A stretch of DNA of 64,000 nucleotides from Panicum virgatum (lineage: Eukaryota; Streptophyta; Magnoliopsida; Poales; Poaceae): positions 35,728,118 through 35,792,117 of the forward strand of contig NC_053149.1 of NCBI RefSeq assembly GCF_016808335.1, read 5' to 3'. The notes under the pieces were generated by a model. That model was not told the origin of the DNA, made no database searches, and worked only from the letters and a program-made list of their open reading frames with translations. Below are positions 47,317 to 58,500 of this stretch, piece by piece. The first letter of the stretch is position 1; each line of letters begins with the position of its first letter. The position numbers and the translations under genes are program-made.

Positions 47317-49070
47317 TGTCGGTGTTTACCGCCAAGCCTGCTCAGGAATACCCTTAGCACTAAGGTTTGTAGGTAGGGATCGACTGCTCTGGAACTTGAT
47401 GATGCAAGGTGTAGGAATATGGGGTAGCAGAAACAAAAATTTTCTACCACATAAACCAGGATTACTGCAGTTATAGATCACGGGATTACCACTAGACGCG
47501 CTGTTGCGGAACTTCTGTAGCGCGTCGGTGTAGTGCAGATGGAAGCCGGCAGTGCAGTTGCGTGAACCTCCTCTCGAATGGCTCGTCCTTGTGCAGCAGA
47601 TGCGGCACATCCAAGGCATCCACACGTACGGGAAGAAGCGTCGCGATCCGGACTGCTAGATCCGCGAAGGCGACCTAGGACTTGGCGCACAGGAGGGGGC
47701 GGCACTATTCACGGCGGCTACTGTAGCGCGCACTGTCACCTGCGTGGTACTGTTCACACGCTGGTACTGTAGCACCAGTTAGGGTTTTTTAGGCGCCCCC
47801 CTTCTGTTTATATAGCCCCTTAGGTGGGCTGCCTTGGGCCCCACCTTGGGGGCCCCTTTTGGGCCTAAAAGGCCCATTAGTGCACCTAAGCCCAGTCTAA
47901 TTCGGATCTCATCCTTATCAGGCTTCTTTCCATTAAGTGTGTGACGCTATGGGCTCACATGCGAATAGACATGACCCGAGTACTCTTACTCGGCCCAATA
48001 GTAGACAGTAGCCTCTAGCAAGACATGTCAACTCCTATACGCACACAAAGATCATATCAGACGAGCCGCCACAATATCATATACATGCTGTTCCCTTTGC
48101 CTCACGATATTTGGTCTTGCTTGAAGCCGACCACTCTTTCTCGATCCTATGATTTAGAATCCTTGGTTAACTCTTAACCCTAGCATGGCCATGCATTTCT
48201 TGATCCGAATCACTCGAGGGGCCCAGAGATATCTCTCTTGTAGAGAGGGGCAAATCCCATCTTGACCGACTATGTCTCACGGCATGCTTCTTGACAGACC
48301 CGAAAACCACATTTATAACTACCCAGTTACGGTGCAGCGTTTGATGGCTCCTAAGTAAGTCGGTTCACATCTTGAATACATACGACGATCTCAGGTCTTA
48401 GGACACAGCGTACATATTGTGTAATGAGAAGTCATCATCTCGTGTTGGGTCAGTTCAATCTCATGTCTCACATGAGCCCACATTATTAGTTTGACATCCT
48501 CATGTCCATGACTTGTGAAACGTAGTCAATCAACTAATACATGTGCTAGTCTAATATTCATGTGTGTCCTCACATGAACTCCGACTAGGAACATTTTAGA
48601 ATATTCATACAAGTATAGAGTTTCACAAATACTTCACATAAGCATTAATCAATATAAGTTGTCATCTATGAATATTCAAGGTACACTTTATTAACCATGA
48701 ATACAAGGAAATATGATTGCCTCTAGGGCATATTTCCAACACAAGGAACACAAAAATTTAGACAGGTTCGGGCCGCGAGTTGCGTAATACCCTACGTCTT
48801 GTGTGGTGATTTGTATTGCCTTAGGTGTTGATGTGTTTCGAGGGGGTCCCTTCCCGCTCTTATATATCCGGGGGGACAGGATTACATGGAAAGTCCTAGC
48901 CGAGTACAGATGGAGTCCTACTACAGCACGATCGGGTAGTTTTCTTTGTACTGCAGCTAGTTCTACGCCTATTCGGGTAGTTTACAAGAGAGGTAAGGTA
49001 CATCCATGAGATATCCCTTACTCTAGAACATTCTATGACTATAATCAGTCCCGCTGCCCCGGGTCTGACA
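47317..49070 (-). repeat. C 5' LTR, split by a copia solo LTR
   Basis: The outer parts (47317-47409 and 48747-49070, about 417 bp together) match 41014-41431 with roughly one difference in ten by eye. Between them lies a solo LTR with its target duplication. The LTR ends GGGTCTGACA at 49070, next to coding sequence. Confidence 0.85.
47410..48741 (-). mobile_element. Solo LTR of a BARE/Angela-type copia element (1,332 bp)
   Basis: Read on the minus strand it starts TGTTGGAAATATGCCCTAGA, the well-known start of BARE/Angela/WIS LTRs, and ends CCATATTCCTACA. CAAGG stands on both sides (47405-47409 and 48742-48746), a perfect 5-bp target duplication. No internal region remains, so the two LTRs of the original insertion recombined. 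Confidence 0.93.
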
Positions 49071-51781
49071 CCCGGACAGTGCACTGCAGGGGCGCCGCCT
49101 CGCCGCGAGCGCCGAGGCCGCTGGAGTACCCCTCGGCGCCGTCACTTTCCTATGCCAGAGGTGGGAGTTACTGCTACTAGTTACTACGCCTTATTCATCC
49201 TCTTAGCACGTTTAGCTACCATAATTTGCCCGTGTATTTTTTCCTAATCTTCCTTCCTTTCCTACTGTTGCATACTATAGTCAAAACCAATTTGCTCCTT
49301 TTCCCACGAATTAACTTGTATTGGCTGTTAGCTTCTGTAAAGTACAATGGGAAATGTATTGTTGTCAGACAAATTGTTGTTCTGCTAGTTAGTCTGTATA
49401 TATGTGCATATCTTCGATAATGTAAATGCTTTTAGATCAATGATAGAACAAAATCATCATTGATCTAAAAGCATTTAGGGAAATGTAGGTTGATAATTTA
49501 TGGCAGTCAACATGCAGTTGATAATTCTAGTGAAAAATGTAGGTTCTATGCTACGTTTTTCCCCCTTGTTTAGATAACTCTAAGGGGTATACAAACCATA
49601 ACTGTTCTTCTAGGTTTTGCACCACAGAGACGTCCTGCTGACTGGCTGCTTTGTCAGAATGCTGATCTTATTTTTCATTACATATATTGTTATTAATATC
49701 TCATGACTTTTTTATGTTTTGATTAGTGCACTGTTTATATGCTAGTGAAGGGGTTGTATTTTGTTGTAAACAGCCAAACCAATATGTATGACTCACTTGT
49801 ATGAAGAGTTAGCGAAGATTTTTAATGTCGGTTGGAAATGATAAAAAGAACCCCTGTAATCATCACATCGTTTAATTGGGTTATTGCAAAGTCTTGGGAC
49901 TTATCTTTCTCAACATTTGTCTTTGCAAATAGAATTTTCTCAACTCTTATGTTCAACTTAACTTTGTGCTAAACTCCACTCAATCACCGATATCAATTTC
50001 TATTGACATACATCTGGAGGAACAATTAATATATTTCAGTGATTTCAGTGATTTGCTCACAAATCCATATTTCATTGATAATGTTTCATGCTAGCCATGT
50101 GGCATGTGCTGATAACCTCTGATTGGGTGGTTCAAATGTATGATTGATCATGAGTAGTTATAATCCTGTTGCTTATTAACTCACTGCTTGCCAAGATGGT
50201 TCTTGGTTAATATTCATAATACCGTAGAAGCAAAAGGTTGCATTGCCCCTGGTGTTCTTCCTTGTGTCCTGCAACTAGTCAGCTGTGAGACAAACATGTG
50301 TCTGCACAAACCTCATTAGTTTACAACCAGCAAAGTAAAATGAAAATGTTGTGATAACAATAATGTTATATTCCTTTTGAATGTAGCATGAGCTGCTGAT
50401 AATATTTTCATCTTGTTCAATAATTGTTTTTGAAATTCAGATCTATTACATGCGTAAATTATTTGTATCTAATAACTAAGAATCATTTCCTCTGCTAGAA
50501 GGAAACTGAAATAAAAATAATAAAACTATCCCAGATATGATGCAATACAATTAGATGTGTAGGTTAATAGCTAAGAATCCTTTCCCCATTTAGAAGGAAA
50601 CTGAAATAAAAATAATGAAACTATCCCAGATATGATGCAATACAATACTAGTGGCCAGGCCAGAATGATTCAGAAATTCCCAAGAATAGTGAAATTATCT
50701 GTATATTGTGGTAGACTGTGGTATTTGATTTAGATGATAGTCATGCTATTTTGATTGTTTCTATTTGGTAAGTTTTGGTGTTGTTTCAGCTTAAAGCCTT
50801 ACACAGATCTGTAACAGATTTTCTTTTCAAAAAAAAATATGTAACAGATTTTTCCAAAATTGCAGGTGTGAGACAGTTTTAAGGCCAGGCTTCAACTGCA
50901 CTGTCCGCATAAGGAATAAGAGAAATAAAGCTAGGCGACGGAAGAAATCAAACTGCTGTCAGAACAGCATTTCCTATGCATGCCATTTCTGTGGAGATCA
51001 GAATCTAATATTGGGTAGTGGAAAGGGTGTAGTTAAGAGCTTGTTACCATCAAGAGAGCATGCAACCATGGACTCATCCCGTAGAATTTTGAGAGGAAAC
51101 AGTAGCAACACAAGAACACAAGGTATGAAAAAAGTACTTGAGCATTCTCAAGCAGCAAGTTTGCAAGTGGATCCGCCATCTGAGTTGAGACAGTCAACTT
51201 CTGAGAGGGGTGAACATGGGGAAAGGCTAAAATGTAGTCTCTCTCTTATAGGTTCCAAAATGGAGGGAGTGGTCTTGTCAACGGTGAAGTCTGGTCATTT
51301 AGCAGCCTCTACTTCTGAAGAGGGTAGCATACAAGTAATAGAAAATACAAATGATGAACAGATGCATGAAAATGAGCCTATTTCTTGCGAGAATGTTAAA
51401 ATATGTGAAGCCAATGCTACTTCCCAAGCAGAGCTTCCAGTTGCATCGACATTTGTGACGCCTCAGAAGAAGAAACTTGCGGAGGTGACTGATACTAAAC
51501 ATTCGGCGGAACCGTTGAATTCAACAGGAAGTAAGACAGGCAAGAAAGGAGAGAATCCTGGCTCAGTTACTGGCAACACCCTTTCAAGCTCAATCAAGTC
51601 TGCCCCAAATGACTCACGGAAGAATTCAAAATGTGCATCAAGTGATTCTGCTCCGGTCTCCGGTAGTTCAAGGAAGCGGGCAAGGAAAGGGTGGACGACG
51701 CTGAAACAGATAGCTGAAAAGGATGAGCTCGAGAGGAAGGAGAAGATGGGTAACTTTGTAATCCCCTTCTTCATGCCATAA
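49071..51781 (+). CDS. RNase P/MRP subunit (Rpr2/Rpp21/SNM1 domain) gene, 5' end lost to retrotransposon
   Basis: Exon 1 (49071-49160, 5' end missing) reads GRRLAASAEAAGVPLG and ends inside an Arg codon. A GT-AG intron (49161-50865) follows. Exon 2 (50866-51781) completes CQRC-ETVLRPGFNCTVRIR, a basic stretch, CHFCG, and a long Ser/Thr-rich tail ending WTTLKQIAEKDELERKEK and FVIPFFMP. The two CxxC pairs about 40 residues apart, with LxPGxNCTVR after the first, match the zinc ribbon of Rpr2/Rpp21/SNM1 proteins, which bind RNase P or MRP RNA for tRNA or rRNA processing. The LTR of C directly abuts exon 1, so the start codon and N-terminus are absent here. They may lie on the far side of the nest. 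Probably a pseudogene as it stands. Confidence 0.72.
49423..49477. repeat. Perfect 22-bp hairpin in the intron
   Basis: Arms 49423-49444 and 49456-49477 are perfect inverted repeats (starting TAAATGCTTTTAGATCAA) around an 11-base loop. It could be the stub of a foldback MITE or a small-RNA source. No other evidence. Confidence 0.7.
50477..50650. repeat. Imperfect tandem duplication, about 95 bp, in the intron
   Basis: The block GGAAACTGAAATAAAAATAA followed by ACTATCCCAGATATGATGCA occurs at 50501 and 50596. Copies differ at a few bases. Confidence 0.75.
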
Positions 51782-53546
51782 GCCACGTGTTACAGTTTTT
51801 GCCCACATTGTAGTGTTTCTTCATCGGTGGATCTGCTAAGAACGACAAAGTAATTTTGGTGTGGAAGCAATCTGTTTAGAATTTTAGATTTTGTATCGAT
51901 CAGTTGGGATAAAAGAAATATGATGTTACCCAGAGTCTGAATCCAGCCAAAAGGGCAAGCAATTGTTTTTCTTGTGATGCCTGTGCGACTGGTTTTTCAT
52001 TGCCGTAGGTGTTCCATCCAATCCATTCATTCATTCATTCTAACCGCTCATATGTACATACTTTGTCATGCGTGCAGTGGTCATATAAACTATCATCAAT
52101 TGACATATATGTCAATTGACAATTGTTATCTTATTCAAATTTTCCCCAATGATTACTAACATGTCTTGCACATGAACAGTGTATTGGACGTGACTTGTCA
52201 AACGCAGCCAATCAGTGGATAGATGGTAACAACTCTAGATAATTTAGCAAGATCAAGACATGTTATTTTTAGTATGAAATGGATTATACACATGGATAGC
52301 ATACCAGGGGGTAGGGGATAACCAGCGCCCCTCCCGAAACAGGATGCGGGTAGTACTACAAGGCATATGTGGTGAATACTAGCACGGTGGTGACTGGTAG
52401 CAAAGCGTGCAGGGGCATATAGAGCAGAGAGCCCAGAGGAGTACCTGAAGGTTTTGCCCAGGTCGGAGGCCATGGCTAAGTAGTTGAGCGCTTCCTGAAG
52501 ATCACTATGGATGACTTAGAGCAAGGGGGTAGACTGAGGTCGAAGTTTGTCTTCTCCCTCTACCAAAAAAACCAGGAAAATAAGCAACTAAAGTCAAATT
52601 GATTCCAAGCGCGAAAACAACAACTCTTGTACAAACAATTTATTGGCCGGAGATGGTGCAGTTTATCTGCGCGTTGAAAAAATCTCTCGCTTGTCTCATG
52701 TCCAAAGCATAGTTGGGGTCCGACTTTTCTCACGGGTAACAGACCAGTATGTACGGACCGGCGGGTGGGGCAGGAATTTTCTAGACTTGCGTGAGAAGAT
52801 CTTCTTCTTAGTGTAAGTGTAATGATGTGGGGGCGGTCTCCCCGCAGGTCTAGTTCTTTTACAAACAATTTCTCACGTAGGTTAACTCCTAAAGAAGCGT
52901 TTTACAAAGCTTCTCGTAATTTGATTGATTTATTTCTTTGTTTTCTGCACGTGGAGGAAGAAGCCATTAGTAGCCTTATCACGTCAAGTAGCTTGCTATC
53001 CGAACAACTACGATATATACCACTTCACACTACAACTACTACACACGTCTATGTGCAAAAATCACTTGAAGATAGACTCATGGGCATCTATCAAGTACTG
53101 GAGGTAAGCTCGTCAACATAGCCATAGCATAGCTACGATGAGTTCAAGGTTTACGCATCCTATTTTCGCCAGCATATCTCAATCAGCTTCCGAACAAGAC
53201 GATCGACCCAGCGCAACACTACGAGTATGCTCTAGTGGGTCTAGGATGGTGGTTCGCTTGGGCGGTGAGTGCAAAACTATTTACTTCCGTGCTTGCTGGG
53301 TGGTGGATGGACAGATTCCAGTAGCCGTGCAGATGCTTGTATGAAGTCATTACCTTAAATTAATAACCAATTTTTGCAAACCAATCTTCCCACGGACTTG
53401 ACATGTCGATCCATCATTGGCAAGCCAAATTTTGGCTCACCAATGCCTTGGTTAGAATTTGGTAATTTCTTCATGAAAAATTCGGATAAACTAAATTGAG
53501 CCACAATATCTACCCATGGCCTTGGAGCCACAATATATATATCGTA
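51782..53546. other. Intergenic region
   Basis: No gene that I can support. It starts with the 3' flank of the Rpr2-like gene. There is an ATTC microsatellite near 52024 and a perfect 24-bp palindrome (52096-52119, arms TCAATTGACATA). Short open frames on the minus strand (52473-52198, 52868-52560) match no family I know. Confidence 0.5.
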
Positions 53547-53753
53547 CTCCCTCTGTCTTGAAATGTAAGTGTCGGGTACCACGATTAGGGACACCCCAAT
53601 CAGAGTACTAAGATCACTCTGGAAAACGCAAAACACATGTTGAACAACTGAGCCCACTAAGGCCCACGGCCTGCCTCCCATCCGGAAGAAAGGAAAGGAC
53701 TCAAAGAAGCCCAGCGTGCGGCCCATTCACATCCCCCTTGAACCCGCGGAACG

Positions 53754-53963
53754 ATCTCCGCCTCGCTCGAGGGTCTCCCTCGAGCCCGCTGGACAATCTC
53801 CGCCTCGCTCGAGGGTAGCGGATCTACCCTCGAGCGGGTGACTCATCTCCGCCTCGCTCGAGGGTCCCCGTCGAGACCCCTCGACTGCGCTCCGCATCTC
53901 CGCCTCGCTCGAGGGTAGCGAATCTACCCTCGAACGGGTAAGCCATCTCCGCCTCGCTCGAGG
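53754..53963. repeat. Short repeats inside the solo LTR
   Basis: ATCTCCGCCTCGCTCGAGG occurs at 53754, 53796, 53845, 53896 and 53945, at 42-51 bp spacing, and the segments between carry inverted CCCTCGAG words. Confidence 0.85.
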
Positions 53964-54678
53964 CCACCCCTCGGCACAAAGGACAAACAGCCCCGCCGCC
54001 CAACCGCTCGTCGTACGAAGGCATTAAAGGCCAGCCATTCCGCCACGGCGCCCAGGGCAGGCGGCGTCAGGCCGCCACTCCCACAGTGGATGTGACCGGG
54101 GTCCCATCCGCCGACTTCGGTCACCGCTCCGCCATCCCGGAGGCTGTAGCAGCACTGTGGGACATGCGGCGCGGGACAAGACAGGCTCGGCACTGCTCCT
54201 GTTACTATTCTGCCGACATCGACCCTCCGGACTCGCCTCCCACTGGGGAAGGGGTCCGGCGACGTCACGTGTCCTTCCGAGAGGGGCGCTCAGCACGCAC
54301 GGACGGAGCCCCGGACCTCCCCCCTTTAGGAGTCCAGGACCTCCTAGTGTGCACGCCCGCACTCCGACCAGGGGGTCCGGGGCCGCCGTGCGCCCCACTG
54401 CCGCTGGTGCATGCAGGACCCTAGTCCGCAGGGCCCACCGAACGCCACCGCGCCGTATATAGAAGACCATACATCAGCGACGACCACGCCGTCTGCAGGG
54501 ACACTGCAGGACGACCGGCGCGATCTTCGCAGGACCAAGGACGATATCCGGGACGACTGCGACGCACGCCGCCTTCCCACAGTGTACTTCCTACAGTGTC
54601 CGACCACTGTACCCCCGCGATTCAGGGAAAAACGACGACTTCCACGCCCTCATTCATGTGCACCGCCTCTCCTTGTAA

Positions 54679-54688
54679 CTATAAAAGG
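54679..54688 (+). promoter_or_regulatory. TATA-like box in the solo LTR
   Basis: CTATAAAAGG lies within the LTR, about 390 bp before its end and about 910 bp before the DRM ATG. It is probably the former LTR promoter. Whether it reads into DRM is unknown. Confidence 0.5.
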
Positions 54689-55595
54689 AGGAGGCGGGCT
54701 TCCTTTACTGGGTTCTGGTTTTTCTCTCGCTCTAAGGACGCTTAGACTCTCTCTCTCTCGGAGGACGCTCAGAGGTTCCTAGACGAGATCCACCATCACC
54801 CACGCTCCGGCATCCCTTTTCGCCACGTTCAACCCCGCTTCTAGCAGAGATCTGGGAGTTTCTCTCCCTCTCTCGCCTCGCTTGTACCCCTACTACAAGC
54901 ACATCGGGTGCAAGATAATACAGTGCCCTCGCACACCCCCTTTGCTGGACGTACGGCCCCGCGGCCGGAACCAGGATAAACCGTGCGTTACTGTGTTGCC
55001 TCTTGCATCATCATCTGGGACGAGAAAACACGCAGTATTTACTAGTTGGAATCCAGGCCCCCGGGTCGGGACACCGACAGTAAGTCATTCTGGTATTTTA
55101 CTAAATTCATTGAATATTCTCTGAATCTAGACAAACTATATGTCCAAATTCATTGAACATTTTATGAATCTAGACACTGTAAAACACTCACATGATGACT
55201 TATATTTCAGGACGGAGAGATAATCTTGCAATCTGCAAATCATTCCCCACACTATTGACCACGGATCCATCATCCCGCATAATATCCTTGTTGGCTACAC
55301 CCACGGCCACAGAGTCTCACTGAGACACTTACATTTGTGCCCGAGCACAGGCCGGACCCACAGGTCAGCGAAGTCTTCCGGGCGACGTCTCCACAACGCC
55401 TCTACTTCGGCGTTTCGGCCAGACGACGCACCACTCACTCCAGCAGCCTCTTCGTCTGCCCAGCGCCGTCGCGGGCGGCGCCTCTTTCTCCGTCCGTCCG
55501 TCCGCCCGCCGCGTCCCCGCCCCGGTGAGCCCAACGACGACGAGGGGGATCGGCGAGGAAAGATCGCCCGAGCACCTCGCAACGAAGGCTCCAGA

Positions 55596-58500
55596 ATGGT
55601 GGTGAGCGCTGTACTGCTGTTCCCCTCCCGTCCCCTGGTCTCCTCCCTCTACCCTGCAAGATGATCTTTCATTTTCTTTCCCCTCTTCTATTTGATGAAC
55701 CCTGTATCCGGAATTTGGCCTTCAACTGCTGTGATTTCGAGCCTTCGCACTCCGCGTTGCGGGGTTTCTGTGCGGGAATTGAGTTAGGGTTTTTATTACA
55801 TTCTGAGTGCGACGCTGGCATTGCGGGTGGTTTGGTTCCGCTGTTAATTTAGGGTATCTGAGGAGTGGTACCTCACTCGTGTCACAGGACTTGATCAGCG
55901 ACAGCGACGACGGAGATGAGTTTGATTGGGACAGCGACGGCGATAGGGAGGCAATGAGCTTAAATGCTGCTGGTTCATCAGCTCAGGCATCGAGGAACCT
56001 CGATGCTCCTGGTCCGTCCACGCTGGTGAGGCTGGTAAGTGAGGGAAGGTGCGTGGATTGAGCTCGTCATCTACTTAATTATATGTCTTAATGTGGTGTT
56101 TTCTTGTGGAACTGTGAAAAGGATTCTGATGGGAAGGAAGACAGCGGGGCAGGGCCGTCTGCCTATATGCTTGATTACTTTGTGGGGATGGGTTTCTCCA
56201 AAGATCTGGTCATGAAGGCCATGGTGGAAGCTGGTACGGCTATAATACTAATTGATTTCTTCAGGTTTATGGAGTTGCATATTTTTCCCTTTGCATATTT
56301 TGTTTGCCTGCTGCTTTTGCTTTCAGGTGATCGTGGGGAGGATTCAATACTTGATCTGCTTCTGAAATATAAGGTGTTTGCCAGTGCACGTTCTTTTGCT
56401 AAATTTTCACTGAAGCTCTTGTTTTCCGGTAGGAAAAGGATTTGCATTTCACAAGTGATGTTGCGAAATGCAGGAGGGAGGCTGCGCCCCATTGGTGGAT
56501 GATCACTCTTCTGGGTATCTTCCTCATATTGTTGATGACGATGATGATATTCTTGAAAACTGGGATGATGATGATGATGCTGGTAATAACCTCAACAAGG
56601 ACCCTGACGCTGATGACTCTGTTGTTGAGGTATTTCGATTTGTTTCCCTTTGGTCCTCGTTACACAATGTAGTTGTCGTGCTTTATCAATTCGACTGATC
56701 ATTTGTAAACATTTTTTCCCCCTGATCTGTCTAAAGCTAGCTGTTTCCTTCATTCATGCTACGAACTTGAACCTGCCCTACCGTAGTTAAACAGATGTTA
56801 GCTACATGGCTTTATTGGAAACAGGAATGATGTTTGTATTTTTTTTCATTTGTTTCATTTCCTCGAGTTTCTTATGGGTTTCATATCCATTAGAGTGGCT
56901 GTTTTTTACGCTGGTTTGCCAAACCTAACACAATCCTCCTTTACCCGGGCTTGGGACCGGCTATGTTGAGGTGACTCAAGAAAGTCTTCCTGTCAACATA
57001 GGCTATGTTGGGACCGGCTATGTTGTTGTTGTTTTCATTTCCTCGAGCTCGAGGGAAGTTTGTTTTCAGCAAAACCGCCTATAACCTATTGGACATGATT
57101 GTTAAAAGAGGTTGCTAATTCAAGTGTTAGTTTCATCTTTCTTAGCTGTGTGTCCTTTTCCATGACTCTAGTCTTGTTGACCTTATCTCTATAGAGTTTT
57201 CCTTTTTAACTTTATATTATCTATTAGCATCCTCTGCTATGGTTTTGATTCAAAAAATGGTTCTGTAAATACTAGGGTATTAGCATATATATGTGTTTAG
57301 TATGCCTTTTCCATTGTAAGTGTAAACTGACTATATATCCAGAAAATTTGTGGGTTTTATATTCGCATGCTAGTCCCCTTTTGATTTAATAGGGATGTGG
57401 CTTCAGGTTTTTCTTTTCTTTGTCTGCTGTTGGGAGATTGCTTTTGGAACAATTGCATTCCTATAATCCTATATGCCTGTTAGAGGAGCTGGTCAATACA
57501 ATTATTTGGTTCTATGTCCTCCCCTCGTGATCTTTAGTTAGCTTCTTTTTCTATGGTGACTGAATAGTGCAACATCATTCATGTTTTAATCTAACAGTGA
57601 ATTAGCCTTGTAATTTAAGTGTTGCTGAGAATTGGTTGAATTAGATTTCACTAGGCTTCCTAATTTGTTTGTTGAACCTACCTATGAACTGCAAAAGAAT
57701 AGCAAGCCAGTATGTTTTGACCAGTGCATTTTTTTCTAATTGGGCCTCTGGCCCAAGCTCCCAAGTGAGGGAGGCAGCCAGTGGGGGTTTGAACCCCCAC
57801 ACCTCACCTGGCCTCCATGAAGGCCGCACCAAGGGTGGCGCCGTTAACAAAAATGTGTTAGTAATCGTGGCCATACATGTCAGCATTCTAGTTTGAGCTC
57901 CCTATGAGGTTTCAACATATGGCAGCATTCTAGTGTGAACATAAGATAGCAGCAGTCATAGTGTAAATATACAAGTGTCAATGGCCTTGTAGGCCATTGT
58001 GTTATACAATTCTGCCTTCTAGTTTTAGCATATGTTTAGCAGCATCCTCTCATGCTGGGTTGATTCCATTAAAGTTATGGTTCCATTCTTATGAATGAAC
58101 CGTCAATGTACTTGCTAGGTGATCCTCACAATTAGGGGTGGAAACGATATTGTCCGTCTGTCCGACCGACAGAAGGGGTTCAGAGACTAAATGGAATAAG
58201 TCCATATCTGTAACCGGGTATTCAATATCCGCTGTATCCGTATCCAAATACTCAAGTGGGATGTATGATATGCGAATAAGATGGGTATCAATATTCGGTG
58301 CATTGCTTGCTTACTATTTTTGTCCGAATCCTATCCTATTTGAAATAAATATATGTATTCATATTTGTATATATCCGTTGTATCTGATCTGCTTTCATCC
58401 CTACTCTCTATGTTGAGACGACTCAAGACAGAGATGCAGTTAACTTTAGCAACTTTGCATGACATTCTTGCAATAAGAAGTTTAAAACTGAAGGATAATT

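Larger units (their letters stand above)
41432..49070 (-). mobile_element. Tat-lineage Ty3/gypsy element C
   Basis: The minus-strand order is a 5' LTR (47317-49070, split by a solo LTR), primer site (47297-47316), gag (about 47260-44982), protease region (44756-44424), RT and RNase H (44175-42355) and integrase (42437-about 41543). The 3' LTR is the shared copy at 41014-41431. Only about 110 bp separate integrase from that LTR, so the long 3' region seen in D and B, with an opposite-strand gene and repeats, is absent. At the outer end it lies inside the first exon of the gene starting at 49071. Confidence 0.8.
53570..55079 (+). mobile_element. Solo LTR (1,510 bp) inside the Stowaway MITE
   Basis: It begins TGTCGGGTACC and ends GGGACACCGACA. 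GTAAG stands directly before (53565-53569) and after (55080-55084), a perfect 5-bp target duplication. A CTATAAAAGG box at 54679-54688 suggests plus orientation. I do not assign the family. No internal coding region remains. Confidence 0.88.
53547..55220. mobile_element. Stowaway-type MITE, split by a solo LTR
   Basis: Its left end starts CTCCCTCTGTCTTGAAATGTAAG after a TA. Its right end is ACTTATATTTCAGGACGGAGAG next to TA (55221). These are Stowaway inverted termini with TA duplication. Without the nested LTR and its 5-bp duplication the MITE is about 160 bp. It ends about 375 bp before the DRM start codon. Confidence 0.8.

Noticed and set aside
49071..49160. The Rpr2-like exon 1 as part of the retrotransposon
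   Set aside because: It reads in frame across an intron into a zinc-site protein and begins exactly after the LTR end.
52198..52473. Minus-strand frame of 91 codons beginning MASDLGKTFRY
   Set aside because: No recognisable family, no introns or context, and it could be chance. It stays an open question.
57733..57846. tRNA gene from the B-box-like word
   Set aside because: No cloverleaf or A box can be drawn; more like a SINE piece.
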